Of a stretch of DNA of 64,000 nucleotides, positions 46,505-60,268 are shown in pieces. The position numbers were made by a program, and so were the translations under genes. The DNA is from Morella rubra. Taxonomy: Eukaryota > Streptophyta > Magnoliopsida > Fagales > Myricaceae. The stretch spans positions 5,417,700 through 5,481,699 of the forward strand of contig CM025856.1 in NCBI GenBank assembly GCA_003952965.2, given 5' to 3'. The notes under the pieces were generated by a model. It was not told the origin of the DNA and made no database searches. It worked only from the letters and a program-made list of their open reading frames with translations. The first letter of the stretch is position 1. Every line of letters starts with the position of its first letter.

Positions 46505-46960
46505 ATGACCCCTGACGTGGTTAGAGCGGGATACTGGTTTTGGACCAATCATGCCTTCCCAGTGGGTAGCATAGATTCCAAGCACTTCACCCATCTTTTC
46601 TGTGCATTTGCCGAGCTCGACCCGGAGACCTATAAAGTTTCCTTTCCTACCCAAGCCATCCATGCTTTTCAACCTTCACTGAAACCGTGCAACGAAAAAA
46701 AAAAAAAAAACCCCACGTGTAAGACCCTTTTATCAATTGGTGAAGCAGGGCCCTCAAATAATCCAATCTTTAACTTTTTGCCAACAATAAAGCCAACTGT
46801 AAATTATTCATAAGTTCCTCCGTAAATTTTGCTAGAAGTAACAATTCCATGTTCTTGACCTCTGCTGGCTGCCCACCTCCTTTCCACCTCAAAATGGCTT
46901 TTTCTTTCTCCTCAAGGAATGGCGTGATGCCATCACTGCCCGAAAGTTCCTCATGAGGAA
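46505..46960 (+). pseudogene. Class V chitinase (GH18) relic
   Basis: The first 102-codon frame opens with VRAGYWFWTNHAFPV, then HFTHLFCAFAELDPETYKVS and CKTLLSIGEAG. These match the start of the plant class V GH18 barrel, including the second-strand FTHLFCAFA and the third-strand KTLLSIGG word. A run of 16 A lies inside it. In other frames further on, LDLCWLPTS (about 46846) stands where the catalytic DGLDLDWEYP should be, followed by FLLKEWRDAI (about 46900). The catalytic acid is lost and the frame shifts at least once. It is a broken, partial copy of a defence chitinase. Confidence 0.75.
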
Positions 46961-49900
46961 AGCGGGCAATGAGCCCTTTGACCTCTAACAGCACAAACCA
47001 ATTCGAGCTATGGGCACGTTTGCAGTTTTCCCATGTACCACCTCGCAATATATTCCTGGTCATGATCTCATAGATGAACAGGTCTGAAATGACATTCTTA
47101 GTAGGCCTTTGCTAATATGACCTCCAATGTTTACCCCACTTTAACTCAAAGCTAACTTCCCGTACCGTCTACCTAGAGCTATCTTCTACATGGAGCGCCA
47201 GTTAAGCCCAGGTGATCCAAGCGGGGAGAGTGCCCGCGAGTGTAGCAGCATTCCGCGCCCTGTGGATTGTGAGAGAAAGAATCACCGAATCATAGTTATG
47301 AAACATAAAAAAAATAGTCGCTGCGCCCTTCATGGAATGGAAGCCTAACATAAAATTTGTAGATATGTATGGATGAAAAGATGCTTATCGGTAGAGTGAC
47401 TATATGAAGATAATAGTAAATCCAACCTGTGTCCTCTAGCCATTCAAATCTGCACACCCAGTCCAGACTTTCTCCCGTGTCTCCCACCATTATCCATCCA
47501 CGTAACCATCTATCCTCGTTTCAATGAGCTTTACCAAACCGAAAATGTTCATGGGAGAGGGACAGAAGGAAAGAAGGGTTACCAATTTACTAAAGTGGGC
47601 CCTCAGACAAATAGTCGTATCATAGTTTGACACCATTACGCCTATGAGTTTAACAGATGCATCTGCAGACACATCATTCAGGGAGCTCATACTATTCGAA
47701 AATAAGAGTTAGAAGAAGCGAGAGAGAAACCCGTCGTCTCATCTAATTTAAATCATCAGAGTAGTTTGAAAAGTCTTAAGCCCTCCTCCGAATTGTATTT
47801 GGGATCCAGTGCAAATCGGTACGGGAACTGATCGCTCTTAAGGTTTTCAGGTTTTGAGACATAGGGAGCGGATGTGATAGGTAGTAGAAGTATTCGTATG
47901 GAGAGCGACAGAATGGCCAACAATGACAGATCAGACTTTCCTCGTCGATACCTTATAATCTTATCTATGCACGTCAGGCGCCAAGTTTGATGGATTAAAC
48001 AATGTAGCATCCAGAACACAAATGCATTCTTACCTGCAACGCAACCGCAATAAGATTATAATACAACTCTAGGATTGCAAACTTAGATCGTTTCGGCGGC
48101 ATTTGAATACTAAAGCGCACGACGACCGTTTTGCACGATTTTCCCAATCTATGGACAAAAATGGCAGTTGTGACTTGGCCGCACTGACAGTACCATAGTG
48201 AAAAATTTTGCCAGCTCGTACGGTCCGGTAGTGAACACCCATCTGACCCTCGATCTAATACAAGCCACACGAAAACTTCCTGAACTGTTAAGGATGATTT
48301 TCGTTAAAAAAAATGATAGTCTGAGGTCGATGATTCTCGTTACATCTAGGGTGTAAATTATCATCTGAATGGCTGCAGACTCCAATACAAATGTCACACT
48401 TCTTCCTTCACCTTTCTAAATGGTCAAAACCTAGGGTACATTTATTAAAATCCAGCCAATATTTCACAACTATCATTTATAGCATGAGCCCCAAAATTAC
48501 ATACGAACCACATCACACAGTTCGCCATAGTCATGAATACAACACTATGTTAGTATTTTACGCATTTTTTATTGACACAATACGTTAATCTCCTGCGTTC
48601 TTCAATAAACTTCCCTATCGCTGAACCATCCTGCCTTCGCTATCACCAACCACTTATAACCTTAGTGCTAGACATACAATCACTTAACCGCAATTTTCAC
48701 AAATCATTCATATCATGTAATCTAAAATTCGCTATCATGCTTATTATATGAGAAATGCAACCGGAAATCCGAAACACTTCACCTTGGGTTATCTTTACTT
48801 GCGTTTATTTGGTCATTCATCGTAAGCCTAAAAGATGAACACCAGACTGTGACATCGAGAAGACACACTCAATCAGCTGCGGAGAACTGATCCGGATGCT
48901 CGACGTTCGTGCACAACTTTTACAGCTGCATACAATCACGTGCGTCGATACACAGACACAAAAGAAGAATCGCATATTAAAAAATCTAAAGGGCAGTTTG
49001 ATTTTATCAACACATTTTAGAAGAAACGATATTCAACCAAACTCACTTTAATCTTGGAGAACATCTTCCTCTTTTCAAAAATTGGCGTGCGAAGATTTCC
49101 AATGTGTTACAAGTAATCCCGAGCTGAGAAAGTTGTATGAAATCATGCATAATATAGTGTCTATAAAGTGTAGAAGATATAACATAAACGTCGTTGCAAT
49201 AACCAAAACTGAATGGTTTTATCTGGAGCGGATACGATGTAGAAAAAATTATTTTTAAACTCGTCAAAAAGCAAGAACTATGAGCAAATAGAACACACGC
49301 TATCCATTAGGAGAAAAAGCCAGGCTCAGGTACTTCATGGAGCTAAAAGTAATGAGAATACGATGATGTGAAAAGATATATCTCTTGCCTTATCGAACCT
49401 GCATCTTGTACAGTCCGAGAAATGAAGAGAGAGGAGACCCGTGCGAGAGAAGAAGATGACCTAGTCAAAATATGACACAGAGGAGCAAGGAAGTAGAACC
49501 AAAGAAATGAGGAAGAGACCAGGAACCAGTGCAAAAGGACGAAAAGAAAAAGTTCGAGGGTGGAGGATGGTATATAACCAATGCATCGAGAGATGACAGA
49601 GTAGAGTCACGCTCAACTTAATAAATGCTGCGGCGAATACAAAATACAACCCCTAGAGGAATCTACTACATTGCGCTAATAATATGACCTACATATTGCA
49701 TACGGGATTTTGTACCAAAGCAAGTAAATCCCTATATTTTCTCTGCGGACAGCACCCATGTAGTTTATATACCCTATTTCACGTGAAGTTGGCATTAACC
49801 TCTCTGATTGCGCATTGCCTTAGAAACTAAAGCGGCAAAAGGAAAAAAAGGAAAAGAAGAACGCCGGCCTTGGAAGTCAACTGAAATCTCTTATTTGTCT

Positions 49901-52900
49901 AGTGCTTTTCTTTTGTGCTTGTTTAGTCATGAAAAAAAATAAAAGGAAGAAAAGAGAGATGAATAGTGAAAGAAGAAAAAGGCAACCAGAGAGCATACGT
50001 GGAAGGGTAGTGATTTTTCTTTAATGGTTTTTTCGTGACAATGCCTTCTTTTGTTTTTTCTCTCATACTTTATCCACACTGACTCCTAGGTGAAGAACTT
50101 TTTATCTACCTTCAATTTGAATTCGGCGAGCAAACGAAAATAATAGAAAGAGAAATAAATAGAAGTTGAGAATGTTATTCAATATCCAGAACAAGACCGC
50201 GCTTGTCCAAACAAAACGCGCGGAAATTAACTATAAAGTATGGTTGTTTATGTTTACGAGTGCGAATTATGTTTGTATCCAATGACTCTACACATCCTTA
50301 GCCTCTTGTGCACTTCACAATTGGGCTTCCGAGGCAAGTCAATATTTGAAGCGGTTTGTTGATCGCCGCGAAGTTATTGGATGCATTTACTCAGTATAAC
50401 GGAATTGATAATAGTTTTGCGTTTATATTGAAATGAATAAGAATAATGGGTGGAATTAGCTGTTTAACTTAATAAGAGGTACTCCTCTTTGCGCAGGCAA
50501 AAAGGAAACAGAAGAACAATTATATTTGAATAGTCCTTTTAATAGGTCTTCTCCACTTAATGATGTGTTATCTTTAATTACCAAAAAATCTTTTCTTCTT
50601 TGATATAAAGGGTATTGGATTAGCTCAGGTGCTCGTCCGAGTAGATCGCTTGTCTTGTTCCTTGACTTCAAATAATTAATTTATACTCGCACAAATATTT
50701 TATGAGAAAACCAGTAACGTTTTTCTGTTAAATAAAATCAAATAAAAACAATATCATAGGCAACAAACTGCTTATCTCTTAATTCTATTTCATTCGCCAA
50801 AATGGTTAATACCATTGCTGAACAATGTTGAACATAGAACATCAAATCATAATACCTAAATTACAGTAACAATGATCTCAAAATTTATTATGAGACTTGG
50901 CATTAAATTACACGGTCGTCACCTTTATACGACCGATCATGGTTAATTCCTAATTATCCCTGAGAATTTATGATTCTTTCCTCTTAATCATGTTACTCCA
51001 GTCTACTAAATATTGAAAATTGTTTATGATACTTTCAGGATAAACACACTGTTACTGAAACCTTTTTTATAATTAATCTCCTAAATATAGTCTCTGTTGT
51101 GCTTTTGATGTTGCAGTTTTTCTTCGTTTTTTCTGGTTATTCGTCTTTTTCCTGATTGAGGAAAATGGCTATGATATTGCCTTGTGATCGCATCAATTTC
51201 TTAGTGTCTTTTGGATCCTAAGAAGTAGCCGACATTTTGTAGTTTTGGTTTTTACTAGACGCAGAACAGCCGCTGTGTGTTCGGACTGAAAAAAAGTGAT
51301 TCCTAAATAATATTTATTCCCAGTCTGAATCCAGCTCATTTCTGGTTGTTTCATTTGGTGCTTTATTTTAATGATGAACGTATGACCCATAGGAGAGTGC
51401 TTGATAACCCCTCTAAAAATGCAAATTTCCTACGGAGCATGATTACCGGCACACAGCGATGATAGGCCATACAGGGAAGAATGCTCCTCCAGAGTATAGG
51501 TAAATGCGTAATGGATTTATAATAATCTTCTGCATATGTCAGATCCGAAGAGATTAGGAAGTTTTTGTACGACTCTGCATTTTTCTTCTGACTTGTACGG
51601 ATATTTGGTCTACACTAAAGACGTAACACTTTTGACTTAACGATGATGCGGTATGTAAAAACTTAGCGATCAACTGAATTAAAATGGACAAGGCAAAGAG
51701 AAGAAAAACAAAAAGAACATAAGAGTTTTTTAAGTGATGTTGTTGCATTCGCGGATGGTAGGAATATTCCCATGGGTGCACATCTTTACTTTAGCCAACA
51801 TTTTTTCTTCGAATTGAAATGCGTTCCTTGTGGTACGTGTAGAGCATATCACCTACCAAGATGAAATATCAACAATAATGTTTGGAATGAAAAAGTTAGA
51901 TGTCTTAAACATTGCCAGAGGATAAAAGGTGACCTCCAACAGAGATTTTAATTCTGTCATGATAAAAGTGGATTAGGTCTACACTAGCTTTGGTAGAAAA
52001 TTTGATTTGTGGGGTACTATAATTGAATAATCTCGAGGAGGAAGTTAGGGTAGTACTGTCCTGCTTTGTGTAAGCCTACTTATGTTAAGATGGTGCATGG
52101 AGAGACTAAATCTTCTGGCGTTATCTATGTTTTATTGCATTGTTCGCATGATCTGTACCCCCCATCTAGAGGGGCTCTTGGCACGATTTGTCATTTTAGC
52201 ACCTGTAATTTTATTGTGCCCTTCTTATAACGAAATCTTTCAATTGTGTAATCTATGCCAGCAACAGGGTTGGTCGATATGTGCCTTATTAATAAATTGT
52301 TGGGGAACGGGAATAAGTTGTGATGATAAGATCCTTTTTGGACTAATATATTGTCGCAATGTTGAAGATTTTATTCCGACGTGCAAATCGTTGTAATTTG
52401 ATGGTTCTTTGGCCCGTGGGATACGTCAAAATAAATAGATTGTTTCGTTGGCCTTTACCTTTCTTAAGTGGAGAGGATTGGCAATCGAAGGCTATATTTT
52501 TATGCATTGTATTCCATGTAGTTCACACTCTATTTCTATGGGGTTAAAGTGCAATATTTGGGGGGGCATTTCCCTTAGTATTATTCAAGGTATCAATTAT
52601 TAGACCTCATTCGACTTGTATTTACTAGTGAATCGCGTAGTGAACCAAAACCTTTGTACGATTTATTTTCACATTTCTTTTCGGTCGAATAAATTTCTAA
52701 TCCAATAATTTGCTTAGCGTTATAAACCAACAAAAAAAATTAGAAATACGTGTTATTCCTCTCTTGCCACTGATACATCTACTTTTAGGTCTTGACAATT
52801 TTACACTTAGATAATACTCAGACCACAAAGCACCGGCGCATAGCAATAGAGTTTATTTCGACTCAAATTCCCTTTTAGACTCAGATATATTCATAGCGAG

Positions 52901-55840
52901 CTAAGGTCGACAGATTATGTAGTGATTTGGTTAGAACAACATGTGACCTATCAGATGTCGGGGAGGGCATTAATTATGGACACTCATGGTATGTCCTCTT
53001 ATATCTAGCTGCTTAGGCTGGTGCTTACTTCATCAATTTATCTATGCACGTCTGTGCTGATAATTGACACTGTTGCACGCCTTAGAAATCACCCATATAA
53101 TAATTACATGTTAAAGGTGACCCTCAGTTGTTTCTTTGGGCACCATAAACAACTGCGCACAAACCCCGCTTCCATGGTCAATCGTTGATAACATATTATA
53201 ATTGATGGGGCTTCAAAATTTCTAATGTCGTCAATTAATGTATCAATTGTATATTTTCTCGACTTGATAGATACTAAAAATCACGTTGTTTTAGAATTGG
53301 AGTAACTCGGTACTTTATGAATCAAAAGAAAAGTCTACCTACAAAGTGGTCCAGGATATAAGATGTATCGATTCTCTAAGTCGTGTAGACAACAAGCATT
53401 TGCCAAGTGTTTATAGAATGCATGTATTCCTGTATCAGTATATTTGTAAGATGACTTATTTACCTATAATCTGTGATGGTTTTTAATATATGCGTTATTT
53501 GTTTCATTGTTTATAATTTGTCTCACCATCGCAGGAGTCCAAAATTGTATACGTTTGGTTAATAATTAATGATTCATATAGTTTTCTAGAATATGAAATA
53601 ATTTCTGCGGTGTCAAATAACTTAACAAGGGTTCTTAATGATTGATTTTACATCTTGTTTATTAATGATGCGCCGCAAAAGCTATCTACAAAAAAGAAGA
53701 ATAAAAAGTCTACTGTATAGTTGACATCCTATAACTTTTAACAAATATTTATGCCAGTATCAGAGATTGCCAATGTATAACAAGGATCAGCATGCATCAA
53801 GACACAATCCTAATTTCATCAAAATTTACTCTTGGAAATTATCACTTCACACGAGTGTATAGGTTATTCTTTTTTGAGCCAGTTAGTAAATGTAGGGACA
53901 GCACGTGAACAAAGGAGGTGGATTTCCATAGATTTAAGAGTTGAATCTTATTTTGTTCCTTTAATAGGGGAAATGATTTTGGAGTGTTGTTGAATATTAT
54001 TTATTATTATTTCAATGATATTTAATGGTCGAGAAGATTTTTGATTGTATATATATAGTACTTGCTATTAATATCTGGAGATAAAACTTGTGTAATAAGG
54101 ATCTACAGTGGAATATTGCGTCTGGTTAAACTATAATGTGTATTCATCTTGTATCGATATGCATCGTTGAAATTCTGTTAAGAGAAACAAAGTAAAAACT
54201 CTACGAGAACCTTGGGAGTATCAACTGCAGGTTAAAGCAATAGATTAAAGGCTTAAATCCCGCCGTGGGAACTGATCGTTTATGAATGTTTTAAAGGTTT
54301 GAATTTTAGTAGCGTAGAAATTTTTACTAGATAAAACTGTGTTTCTTCATTCAATTAAAATAATCAGTGCTTTTAATTGTGTCTCATTTCTGGAAATCTA
54401 GGCCAAGAAGATCGAAAGTACTAAGAAGAAATAGTGCTTTAAATTATGAAAATTTACCTTGTTTCGTAGCTCTATATGGTCGTGGAATAACAGTACTGAT
54501 ATGGTATTTTGAGGACCTTCCAAAATGTTGTTAAGTTTTGTTTTGAAGATATTAATATAGAAACCGCGGAAAAGTAGTTAAGTAATTATGGCAAACACAA
54601 TAGAAAAATGAAAGAAAGATATGATTGCATCTCTAAATCGGTTTTCGCGGCACAAATGAGATGCGAAATCTTGTGTCCCAAAAGAAAAATTGGGATACAA
54701 CGAAGCAAAAATGGAGAGAATGCATGAATGTACTAATAAGCCCCATCACACGTTCTGGGTTATGTACCATACCTGTGAGGAACATTCTTAGCCAAAATGG
54801 ACCGCTAAAAGATGCGTAATTGGGTGATTGCATAAGAATCTTGTAGGATAATTAACATTATATCTTGAGCACAAATTGAAATCACATGGTATAAAAACAT
54901 TATTAGACATTGGGTTACAATAATTCGAGATATAAAATAGGACTTACAACAATATCTATTTATTAGATAATATCCGACTTAATTATTATGTGTCAAGTGG
55001 TGAGAACCTCTGTCACATAAATATTTGGTGTATAAGATGAGTAATTTATTAGTCTCTGGCCATTGAAAAGTCTCAGAATTGTTTTGACCAAAATATTTAG
55101 CCATATTTTGTTACTCTCTGTCGATTTGTATTTACTCCCTTAAACTTATGCCAAAGAGTTCGTGCTGCTTCTCCCCGTCTTCTACCTAAAGAATTACATT
55201 TATAATCCCTCCGAATATCTATTTCCACGAACCGGAAATATTATTAGATGATCTTGGCATTCAAGTGGTCCGCATTACTTTCACATAATCAATAACAGCA
55301 GCATATTGCGCAACAACAAGAGATCCGAAGCGGCGCCCTCCTTATCTGCCTTCTTTTTCCGAAGTTCTCTATGTGATGCTATGACATGGAACAGGAAATA
55401 AGAAAAACTTTTGTGGCTCTCCTTTATCTATCTGCATACCTAACAGGTCCGCCCCCGCCCTTCGAACACATTTTTTGGTAAGATACTTGTGCAATTTATT
55501 TCCTTGTCATTTGCCTCACAATCTGCTTCTTTTGTAAGCAAATAATCCCTTTGATCACTATAAATTTGTCTCTCTAAATATCTCCAAGCTATCCATTTGT
55601 TAATCTATTGATTTGATCAATTTGGTCCTCACCTTCCAGACTGGGGTTATCCTTCCATCAGCATACAGGCTGCTGTTAAGTGACCATATGGGTGCCCAAT
55701 TCAATTTTTGGTATAGTCATTCAAATTTTGTTTCCCTGGTAAAATATTGGAGAAGGCATCGTGTGCATGGTAAAAGATGTTGTTGCATCAATGGCACCAC
55801 CATCGGGTGGACAGCAAAATGATACTGCCTGAAACCATTG
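46961..55840. other. Feature-poor block, second part
   Basis: About 8.9 kb with no recognisable gene, RNA or mobile element on either strand. Composition drifts between purine-rich stretches (49.3-50.0 kb) and T-rich stretches (50.4-54.0 kb). No clear transposon termini, poly(A) tails or tandem arrays were seen. At about 55613-55690 a short GLPSISIQAAVK-like stretch could be an exon but has no support. Confidence 0.45.
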
Positions 55841-55988
55841 CCGCATCTGATGCAAAGTAGACAGACATTCAGGGTTTTGTACTCTCTTTACGTGCTCTCT
55901 CCAAAAACTTTCTCCCTAAAACTTTCTGTCACTTGTTTAGAAAAGTTTCAGTTTCTTCAATTTTGTTTGAGATGGCATCCTTTGAGTA

Positions 55989-56258
55989 GATGATTATGGT
56001 GACTGGTGGGGCCAGGCTTAATGGCTTTCACACTATGGTTATCAATATGGCTAATTTCATTTGGATGCTTCGGCATGGGGTACGGTTGAAAGAAAGAGCC
56101 AAGGTTGGTTTCAGTTTACAAGCCCAGATGAGGTCGAGCTACAAAGTAGGATTGGACTTATCTTGGATTTCCATGTAAAAAAGAGCTCCCTCAGCTGGAT
56201 TTGGATGCACACAATCAAAGCATGGAATTCTGTATGTGTAGCTTTGTTAAGAAAATAA
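55989..56258 (+). pseudogene. Broken conserved gene fragment, left-arm copy
   Basis: The frame reads DDYGDWWGQA, stop, WLSHYGYQYG, stop, then 45 residues including SAWGTVERKSQGWFQFTSPD and ELQSRIGLILDFHVKK, ending ALLRK and a final stop. The Trp/Gly/Tyr-rich pattern and continuity across two TAA codons indicate decayed coding sequence, not chance. I cannot name the family with confidence. The same two stops occur in the right-arm copy. Confidence 0.6.
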
Positions 56259-56329
56259 TTGATGAACTTTTTACCAACTTCTAGTTTAAGGACAAGGCAC
56301 TTTAGCGTGTTCAGGCAAGAGATCATAAG

Positions 56330-59300
56330 CTATATGAATTAAAAATATTAGCATGCAACTTAATAAAAAAAAAAATAATAAAAAAATAAAGAAATTCGGT
56401 CTACTGGAATGCGAGGCAAAAGATTAAAAGATAGAGAGAATAGAGTCATGGTGAATCCAAATAAATCCGAGTATTGATCTCTTTAAAGTTTTAATTCTCA
56501 AAATGAGTTGCCATTGATTTCGAAATGCTGTCTATATTCCTCTATTTTCCTCTACATAAGTTACATTAGTTCATCTTTCCTATAAAATCTTTTATAGACA
56601 TTGTTAAAAAATTTATGGTCTAGGACATTTATATAGAGATGTAAATCGCTACAATAAAGACTCGATAATAAATCAAATTCACTAATTAGGAGAAACCTCT
56701 TAGGTTGAAAATTCTTAAAGATAGTGTCACTCACAATAAGGCAAATTCCTGGATTATTTAACTACTATTTAGCACAATTCTGGCCTCATTAAAATTTAAA
56801 TATGGCACCAAGTTTAATATTGGCCTTGCAAATCACCCAAACCTTCAAGGATGCCATTTCAAACCAAAACTAAAGAAACTTAAAGTTTTCGTGATAATGT
56901 GACTCAAAGTTTGAGAGAGGAAAAATATGAACCTCCTCAATTTAAAAGTGCTGCTGCCCTAGATGTATGTGAAAATTCATTGATGAGGAATTTGAAGATA
57001 ATTTATAGTGATTCTTTATGTAATATGTGAGAATGATAACCTATAGCATATTTTTTCTAATTAAGACATGAATAATGTAATTTGAAAACACTTTTTTTGT
57101 CTGTAGCATTAGGTATGGTTTTGACTATCTCGTAATTAGAATAGGCATAGTGAATCAACTATAACCTACAAAGATGGCTTATAGGAAAAAAAACCAAACG
57201 AATATGACCTACATACTGAAAAGTTTAGTCACCACTTGTAGCTCAATATTGACTTGCCATGCATTTGCTAAGCCCTGTAAGCCGTATACTTAAGCTTTGG
57301 GTAGCCTTAGTTCCATATATTTAAAGACTACTTTAGTTGAGAGTAATGAGAATCAAATTTATTCTGCAATACCACATATGAACCCTTGATATGGAGTTGA
57401 GTTATGGCTAGTACCTCATTTATAGTGTATTAATTAATATTAATCAAGAGCCATCTTATAATCATTTTAGGAGATAAGATGTTTTAACCTTCAACAATGG
57501 CTCTTGACGACTTTGCTCCATCAAAATACGTTTGAGACTTATTCATATTCAAACTATTGGATTTTCATTTAGTCCACTCTTGCAACGTGATACTTTCATT
57601 ATAATTCTGTACAAAGATTTGGATCAAGTAATAGCAAATACATCTACAAATGTCTGCCATTCTAAATGTTTTTGTGGACAATACTCAATGGAAAACTTTA
57701 TCCCAGCATAAATGTATTAAAACTGAATAGTACATTTAAAATGGAACTCTTAAAAGAGTCAGCAAAATTTGTGCTTTGAGGATTTTTATTCATTTATTAA
57801 TTAACTACCTATGGTAGTTGGTCGAACTTAATGTCGTTGTCAAAATCTCTTGCCAAAACAAAACCTAGTGAAATTGAATATATAAAGTAAAGCTCAAAAA
57901 GTGCGCACTCTGTCTGTACATTTCAAATGTACGTATAAAACTGAACTACAAGCTGCCTTATGGCAAATAGTGTCTAACATATGAATCATTTTAGATAATA
58001 TAAAATATTCAAATGTTTATATAGTATTCGATACAGATAAGATTTTGTTCAAAGACTCTCAAGTTGAATGATAGGTTTCAAAGTTAAGTATATTAAACCA
58101 AAATTTTTTTTCCCAATATTCGACTTTTAATAGTATTACAACGTAATAGTTTTGTTATTTCTCTTGGAATTTTAAAGGTAAATCAACCTTTCGCCGAATA
58201 TACTGACCCAATTTTCTGTAAAATTCTTTATATCCGGAGATTAAGGTTTGTTAAATCAAATCAACATCACTACGTGTGACTATAAACATGTTGTGCCTTC
58301 CTGCTCCACTCTTCTTGAGTTAGGTTTTGACAGTATCTAATAAATAGTCATCTTATACAAGTGATCGTGGCCGTGAGTGTTGTGGCAGTGCTATTCCACA
58401 CAATTATCATCCTTGATCCTAGCAAGTATATACGTTCTATGCAAAAAATACCATGATCTAAGATTGTATTCTAAAATATAATTTAGACGTTATATAACTT
58501 ATAATCTCGTATGAAAACCTGACTTATTTCTCTGCAAAAATGCTGAAATCATGATATGTCATTTTGAACTAATGATATTTTTACTTGTTCTTGAAATGAA
58601 ATATCTGTGATTACTATTTCATTAAAAAGTTATTATATAAACAATGGTGCTGCCCTAGGTCAAATATGATCACATTGTTGTTTTTATCACTATTCTTAAC
58701 TTATTCATTAAAAACATGCTTAAAAACAAAAGATTCATGTTTGTTGTCAAGTGCTTAATTGGTGGTTTAAGTTCAACATTTGCCTCCAGAGTCTTTTAGA
58801 TAAAAAGAATTTTCACTTACCATAATATCATCAGGTGATAGCCGACTAAATTGCATCTCTTTGTTATTGCACCAAGGATGACCAATGAGTAAAACAAGTA
58901 CTTGTTAATTGTGTCATTACTGAATCGAAGTTGCTGGATGCGGAAGACCACAGCATAATCCCTGTGATACTTATTTGAGTGGTAGAGATCTCTGTTGAAA
59001 GAATTTGTAAGTTATTTGAGTGTTGTAGGTGAATAATCTGGATTAAATCTAGGAAATGAAATGACAGGGATTTTTACAAAAGCATGAGCGTATATGTCTT
59101 CTAATGTGGTTTGACTCATCAGTTTGGTTTGGCATTGTTTCCTATGATACTGGGAGTAATTTAATTTTTATGACTTGCCTGGTCCCTTTGTCTTTCTTTA
59201 ACTCCACTCGCACACAAATTATCCGTGTAGATGTATAAACCACGTAATCACGGGTTTTTTTGGTCATTATCCAATAGTTGCTGTTAATTTATTTGCAGAG

Positions 59301-59392
59301 AACAATAGTATTTACTTTTGTGTAGAGACTTGTTCAATGGTTTAGATATTTATGTTCTTATACATATCATGTACTGATCTTATTGATGGCAG
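56330..59392. other. Left-arm interior, introns or spacer
   Basis: No coding exon could be supported upstream of 59393, although the BCAT-like gene should have several 5' exons coding for a P-loop region. The stretch contains one nested inverted copy of the 55941 sequence at about 56852-56898. The rest is AT-rich with indel-type differences from the other arm. Confidence 0.4.
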
Positions 59393-60149
59393 GCTACTTT
59401 ACGTGGTCTTTGTGAGGAGTTGGATATTCCCTTTCAAGATTCAATGCTCAAGTATGCAAAATCTATCCCTTTGGGAGCTAATACTTTCTTCTAGTTACTT
59501 TAACAGTTATTTGTGATTAAACGCTTACTCTTGTGGGTTGCTACATAACTTTTGCCTATTGTCATGGACATATCGAGGACTATCTCTTTGGCCTTCTTCT
59601 TGCCCCTATTCCTCAAGGACTATCTCTTTTTGTTTTAAACATTTACATTAACTACTTATCAAAAAAACATTTACATTAATCTTTGGGTTCCATTGGAATG
59701 CTAGTCCCTTAAAATTGTCGTTAACTACATCTAACTGGTTATGCTCACACTCTATGCCCATTTGATGTTGTTTATCCTTTCCTTCCTGAAGCTAGGTTTT
59801 GCTAATTAGTGCTCGACAAATTTGCAATCCAATCATTTTCAGATGGGAAGCAGGACCGAAACCAATAGATGGCATTTGGGCCCTATGGTGGTATAAAAGT
59901 GTACATAAATCAACATGTTTCGAACAAGCCAAAAAATATCCTGCGGTATGTGGTTTACAGCCTATATTTCTGCTAGTACATATTAATGAGATTCCGGGTT
60001 GATTTCTTTAGAAGTTGACAAAGATTGTGATAGATAAAGGCAGCTAAAGCATGAATTAAAGTATACAAGATTTTAGACACTCAAAAGCTACATTTTAATG
60101 TTTATGAGCTCGTGTTCTAACTAAAAATCTTTTTCAGGCATTTCCTTTT
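59393..60149 (+). CDS. BCAT-like protein (P-loop plus PLP aminotransferase), partial, left arm
   Basis: Three exons fit: 59393-59451 (ATLRGLCEELDIPFQDSMLK), 59843-59945 (WEAGPKPIDGIWALWWYKSV then HKSTCFEQAKKYPA), and the start of a third at 60138 (AFPF) cut by the N run. Splice borders are GT...AG and the phases agree. The words match the plant 'branched-chain aminotransferase-like' proteins (Arabidopsis At5g27410 and At3g05190). These join an N-terminal sulfotransferase-like P-loop region to a fold-type IV PLP domain. The exons seen cover the end of the P-loop part. The 5' exons and the whole PLP part are not visible. Confidence 0.8.
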
Positions 60150-60268
60150 NNNNNNNNNNNNNNNNNNNNNNNNNNNNNNNNNNNNNNNNNNNNNNNNNNN
60201 NNNNNNNNNNNNNNNNNNNNNNNNNNNNNNNNNNNNNNNNNNNNNNNNNNNNNNNNNNNNNNNNNNNN
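60150..60268. other. Assembly gap of 119 N at the palindrome centre
   Basis: Unknown bases exactly where the two palindrome arms meet. The third BCAT-like exon enters the gap from the left on the plus strand and from the right on the minus strand. Confidence 1.

Larger units (their letters stand above)
55845..60149 (+). repeat. Left arm of a large imperfect palindrome
   Basis: Matches the reverse complement of 60269-64000. Near-identical blocks: 55845-56325 with 63520-64000, about 56825-56930 with 63080-63190, about 58830-58900 with 61650-61735, and 59790-60149 with 60418-60775. Between them the arms still align but with many small insertions and deletions (for example GATTAAACGCTTACTCTTGT against GATTAAAACGCTTACGTTTG). 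The left arm is several hundred bases longer. Confidence 0.88.
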
